A stretch of DNA of 64,000 nucleotides from contig NZ_FNDX01000022.1 in assembly GCF_900099765.1 (NCBI RefSeq), positions 34,664 through 98,663 on the forward strand. The letters are read 5' to 3'. This stretch comes from Paenibacillus typhae (GTDB lineage Bacteria; Bacillota; Bacilli; Paenibacillales; Paenibacillaceae). Below, one piece after another: positions 1 through 8,436 of the stretch. The notes beneath the pieces were generated by a model. It was given only the letters and a program-made list of their open reading frames with translations. It did no database searches and was not told the DNA's origin. The translations under genes and the position numbers were made by a program. Positions within the stretch are counted from its first letter, which is position 1, and each line of letters starts with the position of its first letter.

Positions 1-1
1 T

Positions 2-124
2 TTGAGTGAGGCGCAGGCTATGATTGATAACTGGATGAATGCCAGCACACCGGTCAGCCAGCTGATTGAGCCCGGCAAAGCGGCAAATGCACTGGAGCCG
101 AAGGCTACAGCAACAGCAGAATAA
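2..124 (+). CDS. C-terminal end of an unrecognised protein (5' end outside window)
   Basis: The window opens inside a reading frame whose last 40 residues are visible, ending in an Ala/Thr-rich tail (KATATAE) and a TAA at 122-124. A perfect hairpin 30 nt downstream fits the end of a transcript. I do not recognise the family from this tail. It reads in the same direction as the CBS, gdpP and dnaB genes that follow, but the hairpin suggests a separate transcription unit. Confidence 0.6.
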   Translation: MSEAQAMIDNWMNASTPVSQLIEPGKAANALEPKATATAE

Positions 125-153
125 CCGCACGTAAATACCATAGAAGTATAAAT

Positions 154-193
154 GCAGCAGCCATGTGTAATGTTAGTGGCTGCTGCTTACTGT
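154..193 (+). terminator. Probable intrinsic terminator of the upstream partial gene
   Basis: A perfect 10-bp inverted repeat (154-163 with 177-186, GCAGCAGCCA/TGGCTGCTGC) encloses a 13-nt loop. The tail that follows is only moderately T-rich (TTACTGTCTT), so termination strength is uncertain. Confidence 0.6.
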
Positions 194-299
194 CTTCGTG
201 GTATAATGAAATGGAACGACTCGCCGGGTGAAACGTATGATTACGGGTGCCCTTAGAAGCAGGGTTAATTCCTTCGGAATTCTTTGAGGAGGATCAGAG

Positions 300-737
300 A
301 TGAATATTGCGTTTTTTTTACTTCCCAAGCAGGAGGTGGCCTGCGTTACACTGGATTCGACGCTGCGCCAGACCCTGGAAAGGATGGAGTTTCACCGCTA
401 TACTGCTGTACCGATTCTTAACAGGAACGGAGAATACGCCGGAACGGTAACAGAAGGCGATCTGCTGTGGTACATGAAGGATTCAGGCGGAACGGTTACT
501 TTTGAGAATGCTTCCAAGTTTCTGCTTAAGGATGTGCCGCTGCGGATGAATAATCTGCCGGTATCCATTGATGCTGATATGGAGGATCTGATTAATTTGG
601 CCAAGGTGCAGAATTTCGTGCCGGTGGTCGATGATATGAACCGTTTCATCGGTATTGTCCGCCGGAGCCAGATTATTGAATACTGCGAGAAGGTCGTTTC
701 GCGTCAATCGCAAGCCCAGGCGCAGGAATCATTATAA
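300..737 (+). CDS. CBS-domain pair protein
   Basis: A 145-aa soluble protein made almost entirely of two CBS motifs. The first covers about residues 12-60 (TLERMEFHRYTAVPILNRNG then GTVTEGDLL). The second covers about 75-130 (FVPVVDDMNRFIGIVRRSQI). CBS pairs bind adenosine nucleotides (AMP, ATP, SAM or c-di-AMP) and act as sensors. The ATG at 300 follows GAGGAGGATC with good spacing. It lies two genes upstream of gdpP, a c-di-AMP phosphodiesterase, so a nucleotide-sensing role is plausible but not shown. A terminator follows, making it monocistronic. Confidence 0.85.
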   Translation: MNIAFFLLPKQEVACVTLDSTLRQTLERMEFHRYTAVPILNRNGEYAGTVTEGDLLWYMKDSGGTVTFENASKFLLKDVPLRMNNLPVSIDADMEDLINLAKVQNFVPVVDDMNRFIGIVRRSQIIEYCEKVVSRQSQAQAQESL

Positions 738-775
738 TGATTAACTGATTGCAGAAGCAGATGGAGCACTGATAA

Positions 776-816
776 GGCCTGTATTTCCGGCATATAACGG
801 AATGCGGGCCTTTTTT
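776..816 (+). terminator. Intrinsic terminator after the CBS gene
   Basis: The stem GGCCTGTATTTCCG (776-789) pairs with CGGAATGCGGGCC (798-810) with two wobbles and one bulge. It is followed directly by T6. Confidence 0.85.
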
Positions 817-858
817 GAAGGGCTCTTTAGCTAAGGCTTTCAGGCGCTGGGGGTTCCG

Positions 859-886
859 TGTGACCGGGAAATATTTATGCTATAAT
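859..886 (+). promoter_or_regulatory. Probable extended -10 sigma-A promoter for the MazG-like/yybS/gdpP/rplI/dnaB unit
   Basis: TATAAT at 881-886 is preceded by TGC (extended -10). A weak -35 (TGTGAC, 859-864) lies 16 nt upstream. It is about 35 nt ahead of the GTG start at 920. Confidence 0.55.
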
Positions 887-919
887 GGAGAATAATGCTT
901 TTGCCGGAGGTAGAGAGAC

Positions 920-1231
920 GTGCCGAATGTGCCGAAGGATCTGGATGTAGCCAAACGCGCCAAAGTAATTGAGTGGTTAAAGACCGAAGTGATCGACCAA
1001 GTGTCACGGCTGTTTAAGGCGCTTTGGGAAGGCAGCACCGCCCGTGTAGGTGACAGTCTGGCCAGCCTGATTATGAGCTCTTACATCCTGGGACGCCGGC
1101 TTGGACTCCCTTACCGGGAGCTTGATGACCTGCTGCTGGAGAAGCTAAGGAAGCACAGGCAGGAAGGGCACCAGCTTGAAGAATGGTACAATGATATATC
1201 TGCATTAGAAGAACATATGCGTAAGAGGTGA
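920..1231 (+). CDS. MazG-like family small protein
   Basis: A 103-aa helical protein starting with GTG at 920, preceded by GGAGGT at 907-912. I place it with the MazG-like proteins usually found at this position (between a CBS protein and a DUF2232 protein) in Paenibacillus. The sequence is consistent with one all-alpha NTP-pyrophosphatase-like bundle: a Leu-rich LASLIMSSYILGRRLGLPY helix and a charged C-terminal helix. The EExxE/ExxD metal motif of true MazG is not evident, so catalytic activity is doubtful. It is first in a tight cluster, with 6 nt to the next gene. Confidence 0.7.
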   Translation: MPNVPKDLDVAKRAKVIEWLKTEVIDQVSRLFKALWEGSTARVGDSLASLIMSSYILGRRLGLPYRELDDLLLEKLRKHRQEGHQLEEWYNDISALEEHMRKR

Positions 1232-1237
1232 AAACTG

Positions 1238-2155
1238 TTGAAATTCCGCTGGACATCTGTGGCATGGAGCATCGCATACTTACTGCTGCTGTTATCCCTG
1301 TCCACCCCGCTGCTCATTATTACTACACTATTCCTGATTATTCCGGCTGTAGTGCTGTTCACTACCCTGAACACGAAACAGTTTATTCTTCATCTATTGC
1401 CAGTCCTGCTGATCGTAGGCCTGATTACACCTGTCTATGTGCTGTTAGCGCTCTATTTCCTGATTCCTGCGCTCGTGATGGGAAGATGGTACAGGAAGCG
1501 CTCCTCGGCATTGTCTACCATTCTGGCCGGAACCATTACGATTCTCGGGCAGTTTCTGCTGCTTCTTGTCGTGGGTACCGCGTTGTTTGATTTTAGCCTA
1601 ACCAGTTATGTAACAGATACGGTGCAGATGGTTGCAGACATATTGGCTGAACTTGGCACAGGCAACCCGCTGGCCAGTGAATTCGTTCTTACTTCCAAGG
1701 ATGTAAGTGATATCAGCTTTATGACCATACAGGTGATTCCAATAACGCTGATTATGAGCTCTTTTATAATGGCTGTAATCACCCATTCCATTGTCCGCCC
1801 TATTCTTAACAGTATGGAATATGCGGTTCCGAAACTGAAGCCTGCACGTGAATGGAGACTCTCCAGATCATTTATCTGGTACTACTTGATTGGCGTCATC
1901 ATCAGCTTTATCTTCGGCAATTCGGACAGCGGCTTTATGCCGATGATCAGCGCCAACCTGCTGCCGCTGCTCCAGGCTGTCTTTATCATCCAGACCATCG
2001 GCTTCATGTTCTTTATTGTCCATGAGCTCAAGTGGAGCAAGGTTGTGGCGGTTGTGCTGTCACTGCTGGTTCTCTGGATACCGGGACTTTGGATTATCGG
2101 TGTTATCGACATTGCCTTCCCGCTGCGGGAGTTTGTGAAGAAATCGAAACGATAG
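1238..2155 (+). CDS. yybS: DUF2232 (YybS-like) multi-span membrane protein
   Basis: A 305-aa integral membrane protein with about eight hydrophobic helices and a basic C-terminal tail (FVKKSKR). It matches the YybS/DUF2232 family, which sits directly upstream of gdpP (yybT) in Bacillus and Paenibacillus. The start is TTG at 1238 with AAGAGGTG 8 nt upstream; no ATG in this frame has a better site. Its function is unknown. Invariant linkage to gdpP hints at a membrane role connected with c-di-AMP signalling, which is inference only. Confidence 0.85.
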   Translation: MKFRWTSVAWSIAYLLLLLSLSTPLLIITTLFLIIPAVVLFTTLNTKQFILHLLPVLLIVGLITPVYVLLALYFLIPALVMGRWYRKRSSALSTILAGTITILGQFLLLLVVGTALFDFSLTSYVTDTVQMVADILAELGTGNPLASEFVLTSKDVSDISFMTIQVIPITLIMSSFIMAVITHSIVRPILNSMEYAVPKLKPAREWRLSRSFIWYYLIGVIISFIFGNSDSGFMPMISANLLPLLQAVFIIQTIGFMFFIVHELKWSKVVAVVLSLLVLWIPGLWIIGVIDIAFPLREFVKKSKR

Positions 2156-2166
2156 GGTGAGAGGTC

Positions 2167-4176
2167 ATGCCTAAATTTCTGCAAAGACGCTGGCACGGCT
2201 ATCATACCGTATGGGCGTTCCTGCTGATGCTGGTCCTTATTATCATTGTCAGCAGCTATAACTGGGTTCTCGGTGTGGCCAGCCTGTTTCTGGCTGGCAC
2301 GCTGTGCTTCTCAATGCTGCAGGCGGAGCTCTCGTTCCGGCGCAATCTGGTGGAGTATATCAACGGGCTGTCCTTCCGGATCAAAAGGGTGGAAGGCGAG
2401 GCGGTCAGCATGCTTCCCCTTGGCATCATCCTGTACAGTGAGGACCGAACTGTGGAATGGCATAACCGCAACGCCAGTGATATCTTCAGCCGCAAGACAC
2501 TGGTAGGTGAAGAGCTGCAGGAGCTGCTGCCTGGTGTAGTGCCTGCACTGGCCGCAGGCGGTCCGGTGAAGCGGGAGGCGGCCAGGGATACCGGCGCACT
2601 GAAGGATGTCAGACAGGAAATCACTGTAGACGACCGGTATTACCAAGCGGTGATCATTCCCAGTGAACGCATGCTGTACTTATACGATATTACGGAGCTT
2701 GTGGTGCTTCGTGAACGCTATGAGGAAGAGAAGCTGGCCATCGGTATTGTCATGATGGACAATCTGGATGAGGCCGCCCAGGGCATGGATGACCAGCAGC
2801 GGACTTCGCTGATTGCCAAGGTAGCCAGCGAGATTACGGAATGGAGCAAGCAGTTCGAGGTCTATCTGCGGCGGCTGTCTTCAGAGCGGTATCTGATGCT
2901 GCTTAATCACCGCAGCCTGCAGGCGCTGGAAGAGAGCCGGTTCGTCATACTCGATGAAGTGCGCGAGATGACGGCTGATCTTAAAGTGCCGATGACCCTG
3001 AGCATCGGACTTGCTTACGGAACGGAGTCTGCAAGCGAGCTCGGGGCGCTGGCCCAGTCCAGCCTGGATATGGCGCTCGGACGCGGCGGCGACCAGGCTG
3101 CGGTGAAGGCAGGCCAGCGCCTGTCCTTCTACGGCGGCAAGAGCAATGCTGCAGAGAAGCGGACCCGGGTCCGGGCAAGGGTCATCGCCCATGCGCTGCG
3201 CGACCTTATGCAGGAGAGCGACAAGGTGCTGATTATGGGCCACCGCACGCCAGACATTGACGCGATCGGTGCTTCAATCGGCCTGCTGAAGGCGGCACAG
3301 ATGTACAATGTGGAAGCCAGCATTGTCACGGAGGGGCCGAACCCGTCCATAACCCGGATGCTGGAACAGATCAAGCGGGATGAGGAGCTGTACAGCAATT
3401 TCATCACCACCGAGCAGGCACTCCAGATGATGACCGAGCATACGCTGCTCATCGTTGTAGATACCCATAAAGCCTCAATGACTATGGAGCCGCGGCTGGT
3501 GCAGTATGCCAGCCGGATCGTTGTCGTTGACCATCACCGGCGGGGTGAGGAGTTCATCAATGATGCCGTGCTGGTCTATCTGGAGCCGTATGCCTCCTCA
3601 ACCTGTGAGCTGGTAACGGAGCTGCTGCAGTATATTCACGACAAGATCAAGCTAAGCCCGCTGGAGGCGACCATGCTGCTAGCCGGTATTACGGTGGATA
3701 CGAAGCATTTTGCCCTCCATACCGGCTCCCGCACCTTTGAGGCAGCAGGCTTCCTGCGGCGGATTGGGGCAGATACAATCCTGATCCAGCGTATGCTGAA
3801 GGAGGATCTGCAGGAGTATATCTCCAAAGCCGAAATTATCAAACATGCGCGGATGGTGTATGATCATATTGCACTGGTTGTAACGTCACCGGGCATGAAA
3901 ATCCCGCAGCTGCTGATTGCCCAGACTGCAGATACTCTACTGGGCATGACCAATGTGGTGGCGTCCTTTGTCATCAGCGAGCGGCCTGACGGCCTGATCG
4001 GCATCAGCGCGCGTTCACTGGGACGGATGAACGTGCAGGTCGTGATGGAGAAGCTGGGCGGCGGCGGACACCTGTCCAATGCGGCGGTGCAGCTTGAAGG
4101 AACCTGTAAGGAAGCAGAGGCCAGACTGCTTGAAGTGCTGGCGGAAATTGAAGCGAAAGAGGGGCTGTTCGAATGA
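2167..4176 (+). CDS. gdpP: Cyclic-di-AMP phosphodiesterase GdpP
   Basis: A 669-aa membrane enzyme that hydrolyses c-di-AMP to pApA. The order is two N-terminal membrane helices (about residues 12-52), a PAS-like domain (about 75-175), a degenerate GGDEF domain (about 180-320, with SSERY where GGDEF should be) and a C-terminal DHH/DHHA1 phosphodiesterase. The DHH metal motifs are intact: GHRTPDIDAIG (about 357), VVDTH (about 430) and VVDHHRR (about 453). DHHA1 shows GGGGHLSNAA near the end. The length matches B. subtilis YybT. The last 4 nt overlap rplI (ATGA), so the two are translationally coupled. Confidence 0.97.
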   Translation: MPKFLQRRWHGYHTVWAFLLMLVLIIIVSSYNWVLGVASLFLAGTLCFSMLQAELSFRRNLVEYINGLSFRIKRVEGEAVSMLPLGIILYSEDRTVEWHNRNASDIFSRKTLVGEELQELLPGVVPALAAGGPVKREAARDTGALKDVRQEITVDDRYYQAVIIPSERMLYLYDITELVVLRERYEEEKLAIGIVMMDNLDEAAQGMDDQQRTSLIAKVASEITEWSKQFEVYLRRLSSERYLMLLNHRSLQALEESRFVILDEVREMTADLKVPMTLSIGLAYGTESASELGALAQSSLDMALGRGGDQAAVKAGQRLSFYGGKSNAAEKRTRVRARVIAHALRDLMQESDKVLIMGHRTPDIDAIGASIGLLKAAQMYNVEASIVTEGPNPSITRMLEQIKRDEELYSNFITTEQALQMMTEHTLLIVVDTHKASMTMEPRLVQYASRIVVVDHHRRGEEFINDAVLVYLEPYASSTCELVTELLQYIHDKIKLSPLEATMLLAGITVDTKHFALHTGSRTFEAAGFLRRIGADTILIQRMLKEDLQEYISKAEIIKHARMVYDHIALVVTSPGMKIPQLLIAQTADTLLGMTNVVASFVISERPDGLIGISARSLGRMNVQVVMEKLGGGGHLSNAAVQLEGTCKEAEARLLEVLAEIEAKEGLFE

Positions 4177-4619
4177 AGGTCATTTTTATAAAAGATGTTA
4201 AGGGACAAGGTAAAAAAGGGCAGGTTAAAGAGGTTTCGGAAGGCTACGCAACGAACTTCCTGCTTCCGCGCGGACTCGTACGTCCGGCTACTGACGGCAA
4301 CGTTAAGACACTGGAGAACCAGGCTGCCGCCGAACAGCGCAAGAAGGAACAGGAGAAAGAGGAAGCAGTACAGCTTGGCAAGAAGCTGGACGAGCTCACC
4401 CTGACGCTCAAAGCAAAATCAGGTGAAGGCGGCCGGCTGTTCGGGGCAATCACCAGCAAGCAGATTGCCGAGACGCTTGCAGCGACACAGGGCATCGTAA
4501 TCGACAAACGCAAGATTGAGCTGAACGATCCTATCCGACATATCGGCACATTCCAGATTCATGTGAAGCTGCATACTGAAGTAAAGGCTAACCTCACGGT
4601 TCAGGTAACGGAGGAGTAA
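4173..4619 (+). CDS. rplI: 50S ribosomal protein L9
   Basis: A 148-aa protein with the canonical L9 N-terminal domain (MKVIFIKDVKGQGKKGQ, then GYATNFLLPRGLV), the long connecting helix rich in Lys, Glu and Gln (about 45-75), and the C-terminal RNA-binding domain (SGEGGRLFGAITSKQIAE). It binds 23S rRNA at the base of L1. The start overlaps the gdpP stop by 4 nt, and the stop is 1 nt from the dnaB start. The gdpP-rplI-dnaB order is the standard Firmicute arrangement. Confidence 0.98.
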   Translation: MKVIFIKDVKGQGKKGQVKEVSEGYATNFLLPRGLVRPATDGNVKTLENQAAAEQRKKEQEKEEAVQLGKKLDELTLTLKAKSGEGGRLFGAITSKQIAETLAATQGIVIDKRKIELNDPIRHIGTFQIHVKLHTEVKANLTVQVTEE

Positions 4620-4620
4620 A

Positions 4621-5982
4621 ATGGGTGGAGATCTCTTTTTCGATCGGATTCCCCCGCAGAATCTGGAGGCGGAGCAGGCCGTACTAGGTGCTGTTCTGCT
4701 GCATGATGAGGCGCTGATTACAGCGATGGAGCGGGTGCAAACCGAAGACTTCTACGACAAACCGCATCAGATGATCTTTGAGGCGATGGTGCAGCTCGGA
4801 GAAGAGAGCCAGCCGATTGACCTGATTACACTGACCTCCCGGTTACAGGATAAGGGAGAGCTTGAGGATATCGGCGGTGTCAGCTATCTGGCTAAGCTGG
4901 CCCATGCAGTGCCGACTGCAGCCAACGTGGACTACTATGCCCAGATCATTGAAGAAAAGGCGATGCTGCGGCGGCTGATCCGCACAGCTACGCAGATTGT
5001 CAGCGAAGGCTACACCGGGGGCGAAGATGTAGGCATTATGCTGAGCGATGCCGAGCGGCGGATCCTGGAAATCTCCAACCGGCGCAGCGGCAGCGGCTTT
5101 ATTGCCATCCGTGATGTCGTGATGGAAGTATTCGACCGAGTAGAAATGCTCCATCAGAATAAAGGCAATACCTCGGGGATTCCGACCGGCTTCGTTGACC
5201 TTGATCATATGACCAACGGCTTTCAGCGCAATGACCTGATTATTGTTGCTGCCCGTCCGTCTGTCGGCAAGACAGCGTTCGCGCTGAATATAGCCCAGAA
5301 CGTGGCAGTCCGCGCTCAGGAGACCGTGGCGATCTTCAGTTTGGAAATGTCGGCGGCCCAGCTGGTACAGCGTATGATCTGCGCCGAGGCTAATCTGGAT
5401 GCCAATATCATGCGTACCGGCGAATTCAAAAATGATGACGACTGGTCCAAGCTGACCATGGGAATTCAGGCCTTGGCCGAGTCAGAAATCTACATTGATG
5501 ATACTCCGGGGATTACGGTTACCGATATCCGCGCCAAATGCCGCAGGCTGAAGAAGGAAAAAGGCCTTGGCATGATCGTCATCGACTACCTGCAGCTGAT
5601 TCAGGGACGCGGCAAGCCTGGCGAGAACCGCCAGCAGGAGGTCTCAGAGATTTCCCGTACGCTGAAGCAGATTGCCCGTGAGCTGGACGTTCCGGTTATT
5701 GCCCTGTCCCAGCTCAGCCGCGGTGTAGAGCAGCGTCAGGACAAGCGCCCGATGATGAGTGACCTCCGTGAATCCGGTTCAATCGAGCAGGATGCCGATA
5801 TTGTAGCGTTCCTGTACCGTGACGATTACTATAACCAGGATACGGAGAAAAAGAATATTATCGAAATCATTATTGCCAAGCAGCGTAACGGTCCAGTAGG
5901 CACCGTGGAGCTTGTATTTCTGAAGAACTTTAACAAGTTCGTCAACTACGAGCGAGCGCACTCTGAACCGTTTGCAGGTTAG
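4621..5982 (+). CDS. dnaB: Replicative DNA helicase DnaB (DnaC in B. subtilis)
   Basis: A 453-aa hexameric 5'-3' replicative helicase. The N-terminal collar begins FDRIPPQNLEAEQAVLGAV. The RecA-like C-terminal domain carries Walker A (ARPSVGKTAFA, about 210-220), Walker B (MIVIDYLQLIQG), and the LSQLSRGVEQRQDKRPMMSD and RESGSIEQDAD motifs. Length and sequence closely follow B. subtilis DnaC. No intein interrupts the Walker A region. A hairpin terminator follows at once, which separates it from purA. Confidence 0.98.
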   Translation: MGGDLFFDRIPPQNLEAEQAVLGAVLLHDEALITAMERVQTEDFYDKPHQMIFEAMVQLGEESQPIDLITLTSRLQDKGELEDIGGVSYLAKLAHAVPTAANVDYYAQIIEEKAMLRRLIRTATQIVSEGYTGGEDVGIMLSDAERRILEISNRRSGSGFIAIRDVVMEVFDRVEMLHQNKGNTSGIPTGFVDLDHMTNGFQRNDLIIVAARPSVGKTAFALNIAQNVAVRAQETVAIFSLEMSAAQLVQRMICAEANLDANIMRTGEFKNDDDWSKLTMGIQALAESEIYIDDTPGITVTDIRAKCRRLKKEKGLGMIVIDYLQLIQGRGKPGENRQQEVSEISRTLKQIARELDVPVIALSQLSRGVEQRQDKRPMMSDLRESGSIEQDADIVAFLYRDDYYNQDTEKKNIIEIIIAKQRNGPVGTVELVFLKNFNKFVNYERAHSEPFAG

Positions 5983-5996
5983 GCAATTTATGCACA

Positions 5997-6040
5997 ATAT
6001 CCGAACGATCATACATTTACCTGTGTGATCGTTCGTTTTT
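5997..6040. promoter_or_regulatory. Possible PurR operator (PurBox pair) upstream of purA
   Basis: Two inverted elements resemble the B. subtilis PurBox (AWWWCCGAACWWT). ATATCCGAACGAT lies at 5997-6009 (12/13) and, on the minus strand, AAAAACGAACGAT lies at 6028-6040 (11/13). They are 18 nt apart and end 2 nt before the purA -35. The same inverted arms form the dnaB terminator, so the match may be coincidental. Confidence 0.35.
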
Positions 6041-6041
6041 A
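6002..6041 (+). terminator. Intrinsic terminator after dnaB
   Basis: CGAACGATCA (6002-6011) pairs perfectly with TGATCGTTCG (6026-6035), followed by T5. Confidence 0.88.
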
Positions 6042-6042
6042 T

Positions 6043-6071
6043 TTGACTTTAAAAAGTACCGCTGTTACACT
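6043..6071 (+). promoter_or_regulatory. Sigma-A promoter of purA
   Basis: TTGACT (6043-6048), a 17-nt spacer, then TACACT (6066-6071) with TGT just before it (extended -10). It implies a 5' leader of about 115 nt before the purA start. Confidence 0.8.
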
Positions 6072-6080
6072 GGTTATTGT

Positions 6081-6176
6081 GCTTTAGCGGGTTAAACCCG
6101 CATAGCGTCCGGAGGGCTGCGTACATAGGAACGTTGTACAGGGCCCATATTATTATAAATAATGGTGCTAAAGTGG
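6081..6176 (+). other. Potentially structured purA 5' leader
   Basis: Within the leader, CTTTAGC (6082-6088) is complementary to GCTAAAG (6167-6173), and GCGGG/CCCGC (6087-6091/6097-6101) forms a local hairpin that competes for the same bases. GTAC and GGGC/GCCC repeats lie between. I do not recognise a known riboswitch class. The pairing may be chance. Confidence 0.35.
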
Positions 6177-6195
6177 CGCCAACGGAGGAATGAAT

Positions 6196-7482
6196 ATGTC
6201 AACGGTAGTCGTCGTGGGAACACAATGGGGAGACGAAGGCAAAGGGAAGATCACTGATTTTCTGGCAGAGAGCGCAGATGTGGTCGCCCGGTATCAGGGG
6301 GGCAACAATGCCGGTCACACGATTCTGATTGACGGGAAGAAGTTCAAGCTTAGCCTGATTCCATCTGGTGTATTTTATAAAGAGAAAACTTGTGTAATCG
6401 GTAACGGAATGGTCATCAATCCTGAAGCCCTGATCCAAGAAATTAATTATATTCATGAAAATGGCTTTGATACGAAGAACCTGGTCATCAGCGACCGCGC
6501 CCATGTCATCATGCCGTACCACATGCTGCTCGATGCGCTGGAAGAAGACCGCAAGGGCCCGAACAAGATCGGAACCACCCGCAAAGGGATCGGCCCAGCT
6601 TATATGGACAAAGCTGCCCGCAACGGCATCCGGATCGCCGATCTGATGGATGCCGAGGAATTCGAGCTGAGACTGCGTCATCTGGTAACAGAGAAAAATC
6701 AGGTTATAACACAGGTTTATGGTGCAGAACCGCTGGATGTGGAAGAGATTCTGGCGAAATACCTGGAATATGCAGAAGTGCTCCGCGGATATGTAACGGA
6801 CACCTCCGTTATTCTGAACGATGCCATTGATGGGGATTCCAAGGTGCTGTTCGAAGGTGCTCAAGGCGTTATGCTGGATATCGACCAGGGAACATATCCA
6901 TTCGTAACCTCCTCGAATCCGTCCGCTGGCGGTGTGTGCATCGGCTCCGGGGTAGGCCCGTCGAAGATCAAGCAGGTTATCGGTGTTGCCAAAGCCTACA
7001 CTACACGTGTTGGTGACGGCCCGTTCCCGACAGAACTCAGTGATGCAACAGGTGACTACATCCGTGAAACCGGACATGAATACGGTACGGTTACCGGACG
7101 TCCGCGCCGTGTGGGCTGGTTCGACAGCGTAGTGGTGCGTCATGCCCGCCGCGTGAGCGGAATTACCGGCTTGTCGCTTAACTCGCTGGACGTGCTCAGC
7201 GGGCTGGAAACTGTGAAGATCTGCACCGGCTACAAATACCGCGGAGAGATCATCACCCATTATCCGGCCAGCCTCAAAATGCTGGCTGAATGCGAAGCGG
7301 TGTATGAAGAGCTTCCAGGCTGGAGCGAGGATATTACTGCTGCTAAGACTCTGGAGGATCTGCCGGCCAATACCCGCCGTTACGTGGAGCGTGTATCTGA
7401 ACTGACAGGTATTCCAATTGCTATCTTCTCGGTTGGACGTAACCGCGAACAGACCAATCAAGTGCTGCCAATCTACGTATAA
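6196..7482 (+). CDS. purA: Adenylosuccinate synthetase
   Basis: A 428-aa enzyme joining IMP and aspartate with GTP, the first committed step to AMP. Visible motifs are the P-loop GTQWGDEGKGKITD at the N-terminus, NNAGHT, GTTRKGIGPAYMDK, FEGAQGVMLDIDQGTYPFVTSS in parts, and VGDGPFPTE. An in-frame ATG at 6190 directly abuts GGAGGA (6184-6189), leaving no spacing. The ATG at 6196 has 6 nt of spacing and gives the family's usual MSxVVVVG start, so I chose it. It has its own promoter and terminator. Confidence 0.97.
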   Translation: MSTVVVVGTQWGDEGKGKITDFLAESADVVARYQGGNNAGHTILIDGKKFKLSLIPSGVFYKEKTCVIGNGMVINPEALIQEINYIHENGFDTKNLVISDRAHVIMPYHMLLDALEEDRKGPNKIGTTRKGIGPAYMDKAARNGIRIADLMDAEEFELRLRHLVTEKNQVITQVYGAEPLDVEEILAKYLEYAEVLRGYVTDTSVILNDAIDGDSKVLFEGAQGVMLDIDQGTYPFVTSSNPSAGGVCIGSGVGPSKIKQVIGVAKAYTTRVGDGPFPTELSDATGDYIRETGHEYGTVTGRPRRVGWFDSVVVRHARRVSGITGLSLNSLDVLSGLETVKICTGYKYRGEIITHYPASLKMLAECEAVYEELPGWSEDITAAKTLEDLPANTRRYVERVSELTGIPIAIFSVGRNREQTNQVLPIYV

Positions 7483-7500
7483 TAAACGGTTTATAACGAG

Positions 7501-7527
7501 AGGACCTCTGCAAAGGGGTCCTTTTTG
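7501..7527 (+). terminator. Intrinsic terminator after purA
   Basis: AGGACCTCT (7501-7509) pairs with AGGGGTCCT (7514-7522) across a 4-nt loop, then a T-run. Confidence 0.9.
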
Positions 7528-7674
7528 CATGTCCTTTTTTCACTTGCGCCTGGCTCTGTTCACCGTTTATACGTTTCCCGCCGCATAATATGGTCAATAC
7601 TGGAATTTAGGGCGGTAAAGAATTCCTTTTCCGAAAGATGGAGTATGACAGAGAGCAAGGGAGAAGTGATCATA

Positions 7675-8307
7675 ATGAAGATTGTAAAAAATGCAGTTGG
7701 CATATGCCTGATTGTTGTACTGGCCAGTGCGCTGTCAGTGCTGACAACAGCCTATGTGGTTAATACCTACATTCAGTCGGTGCTGGCAAGCTTTGATATT
7801 AAGCTGGATAGCCCGGCGCCGGGAATCGGCGGCTTTGTGAAGAGTCTGACGGGAATGGGCAGTAAGACTGAATCAGATGGGGTCACCGGCCAGAAGGAGA
7901 AAGAGGATACCGGGGAGAATCCGGCCAAGGACACCGGCGATAAGGCAGTAGAGGAGAAGGTGCCAGAGGATGCTGTGGCCGTTATGGGCCAGCCGGCCGA
8001 AGAGGATACCGCGGGAGCCTCTGAAGCTTCGGATGCGGAGGGCCAGGATCAACAGCTGGTTATGACCCCGGATGCGATGAGTGAAATGAAGGATAATATA
8101 CCGGAGGAGGACAAAGTCGGGATCTTTAATATTCTGATGAAAAAGCTTCCGCAGGAGGAAATGCAGGCGATCTCCACAGCAATGGAGGATGGGTTAACAG
8201 AGGCTGAAGTTAAGGAAATACAGGGGGTTATTGCCAAATACGTAAATCAGGATGAATATGAGCTGCTGATGAAAATGCTTACACCGGAGTCTTCCGTAAA
8301 TCCATAA
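7675..8307 (+). CDS. Hypothetical membrane-anchored protein
   Basis: A 210-aa protein of unrecognised family. An N-terminal signal-anchor (about residues 7-32, ICLIVVLASALSVLTTAYVV) is followed by an acidic, Glu/Asp/Gly-rich low-complexity region (about 60-125). The C-terminal 80-residue domain is helical and well composed (NIPEEDKVGIFNILMKKLP...EVKEIQGVIAKYVNQDEYELL). The frame is open from 7525, but the ATG at 7675 has GGAGAAG 8 nt upstream and puts the hydrophobic segment at the N-terminus. It lies alone between the purA terminator and its own terminator at about 8370. It is probably exposed outside the membrane. Confidence 0.8.
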   Translation: MKIVKNAVGICLIVVLASALSVLTTAYVVNTYIQSVLASFDIKLDSPAPGIGGFVKSLTGMGSKTESDGVTGQKEKEDTGENPAKDTGDKAVEEKVPEDAVAVMGQPAEEDTAGASEASDAEGQDQQLVMTPDAMSEMKDNIPEEDKVGIFNILMKKLPQEEMQAISTAMEDGLTEAEVKEIQGVIAKYVNQDEYELLMKMLTPESSVNP

Positions 8308-8367
8308 ATTACAAAAGAGTCAGTTTTTAGACACAGGAATGGTGTTTAAACTGCAAATTATTGATAA

Positions 8368-8392
8368 AAACCCGCAATAAACGCGGGTTTTG
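8368..8392 (+). terminator. Intrinsic terminator after the 7675-8307 gene
   Basis: AAACCCGC (8368-8375) pairs with GCGGGTTT (8383-8390). The T-tail is short. Confidence 0.7.
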
Positions 8393-8406
8393 CCATGTTT
8401 AGAAAG

Positions 8407-8436
8407 TTGAAATTATTCTTCGGGCTATGGTACAGT
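8407..8436 (+). promoter_or_regulatory. Probable promoter of the M23 endopeptidase gene
   Basis: TTGAAA (8407-8412), an 18-nt spacer, and TACAGT (8431-8436) with TGG immediately before it (extended -10). I looked for a WalR box (two TGTWAH half-sites) in the leader and found no convincing pair. Confidence 0.55.

Noticed and set aside
6199..7530. 443-codon open frame on the minus strand opposite purA
   Set aside because: It is antisense to a clear purA gene, has no ribosome site and is rich in His/Gln/Arg as expected of a shadow frame.
7525..7674. N-terminal extension of the 7675-8307 gene
   Set aside because: It starts inside the purA terminator; the ATG at 7675 has the ribosome site and signal anchor.
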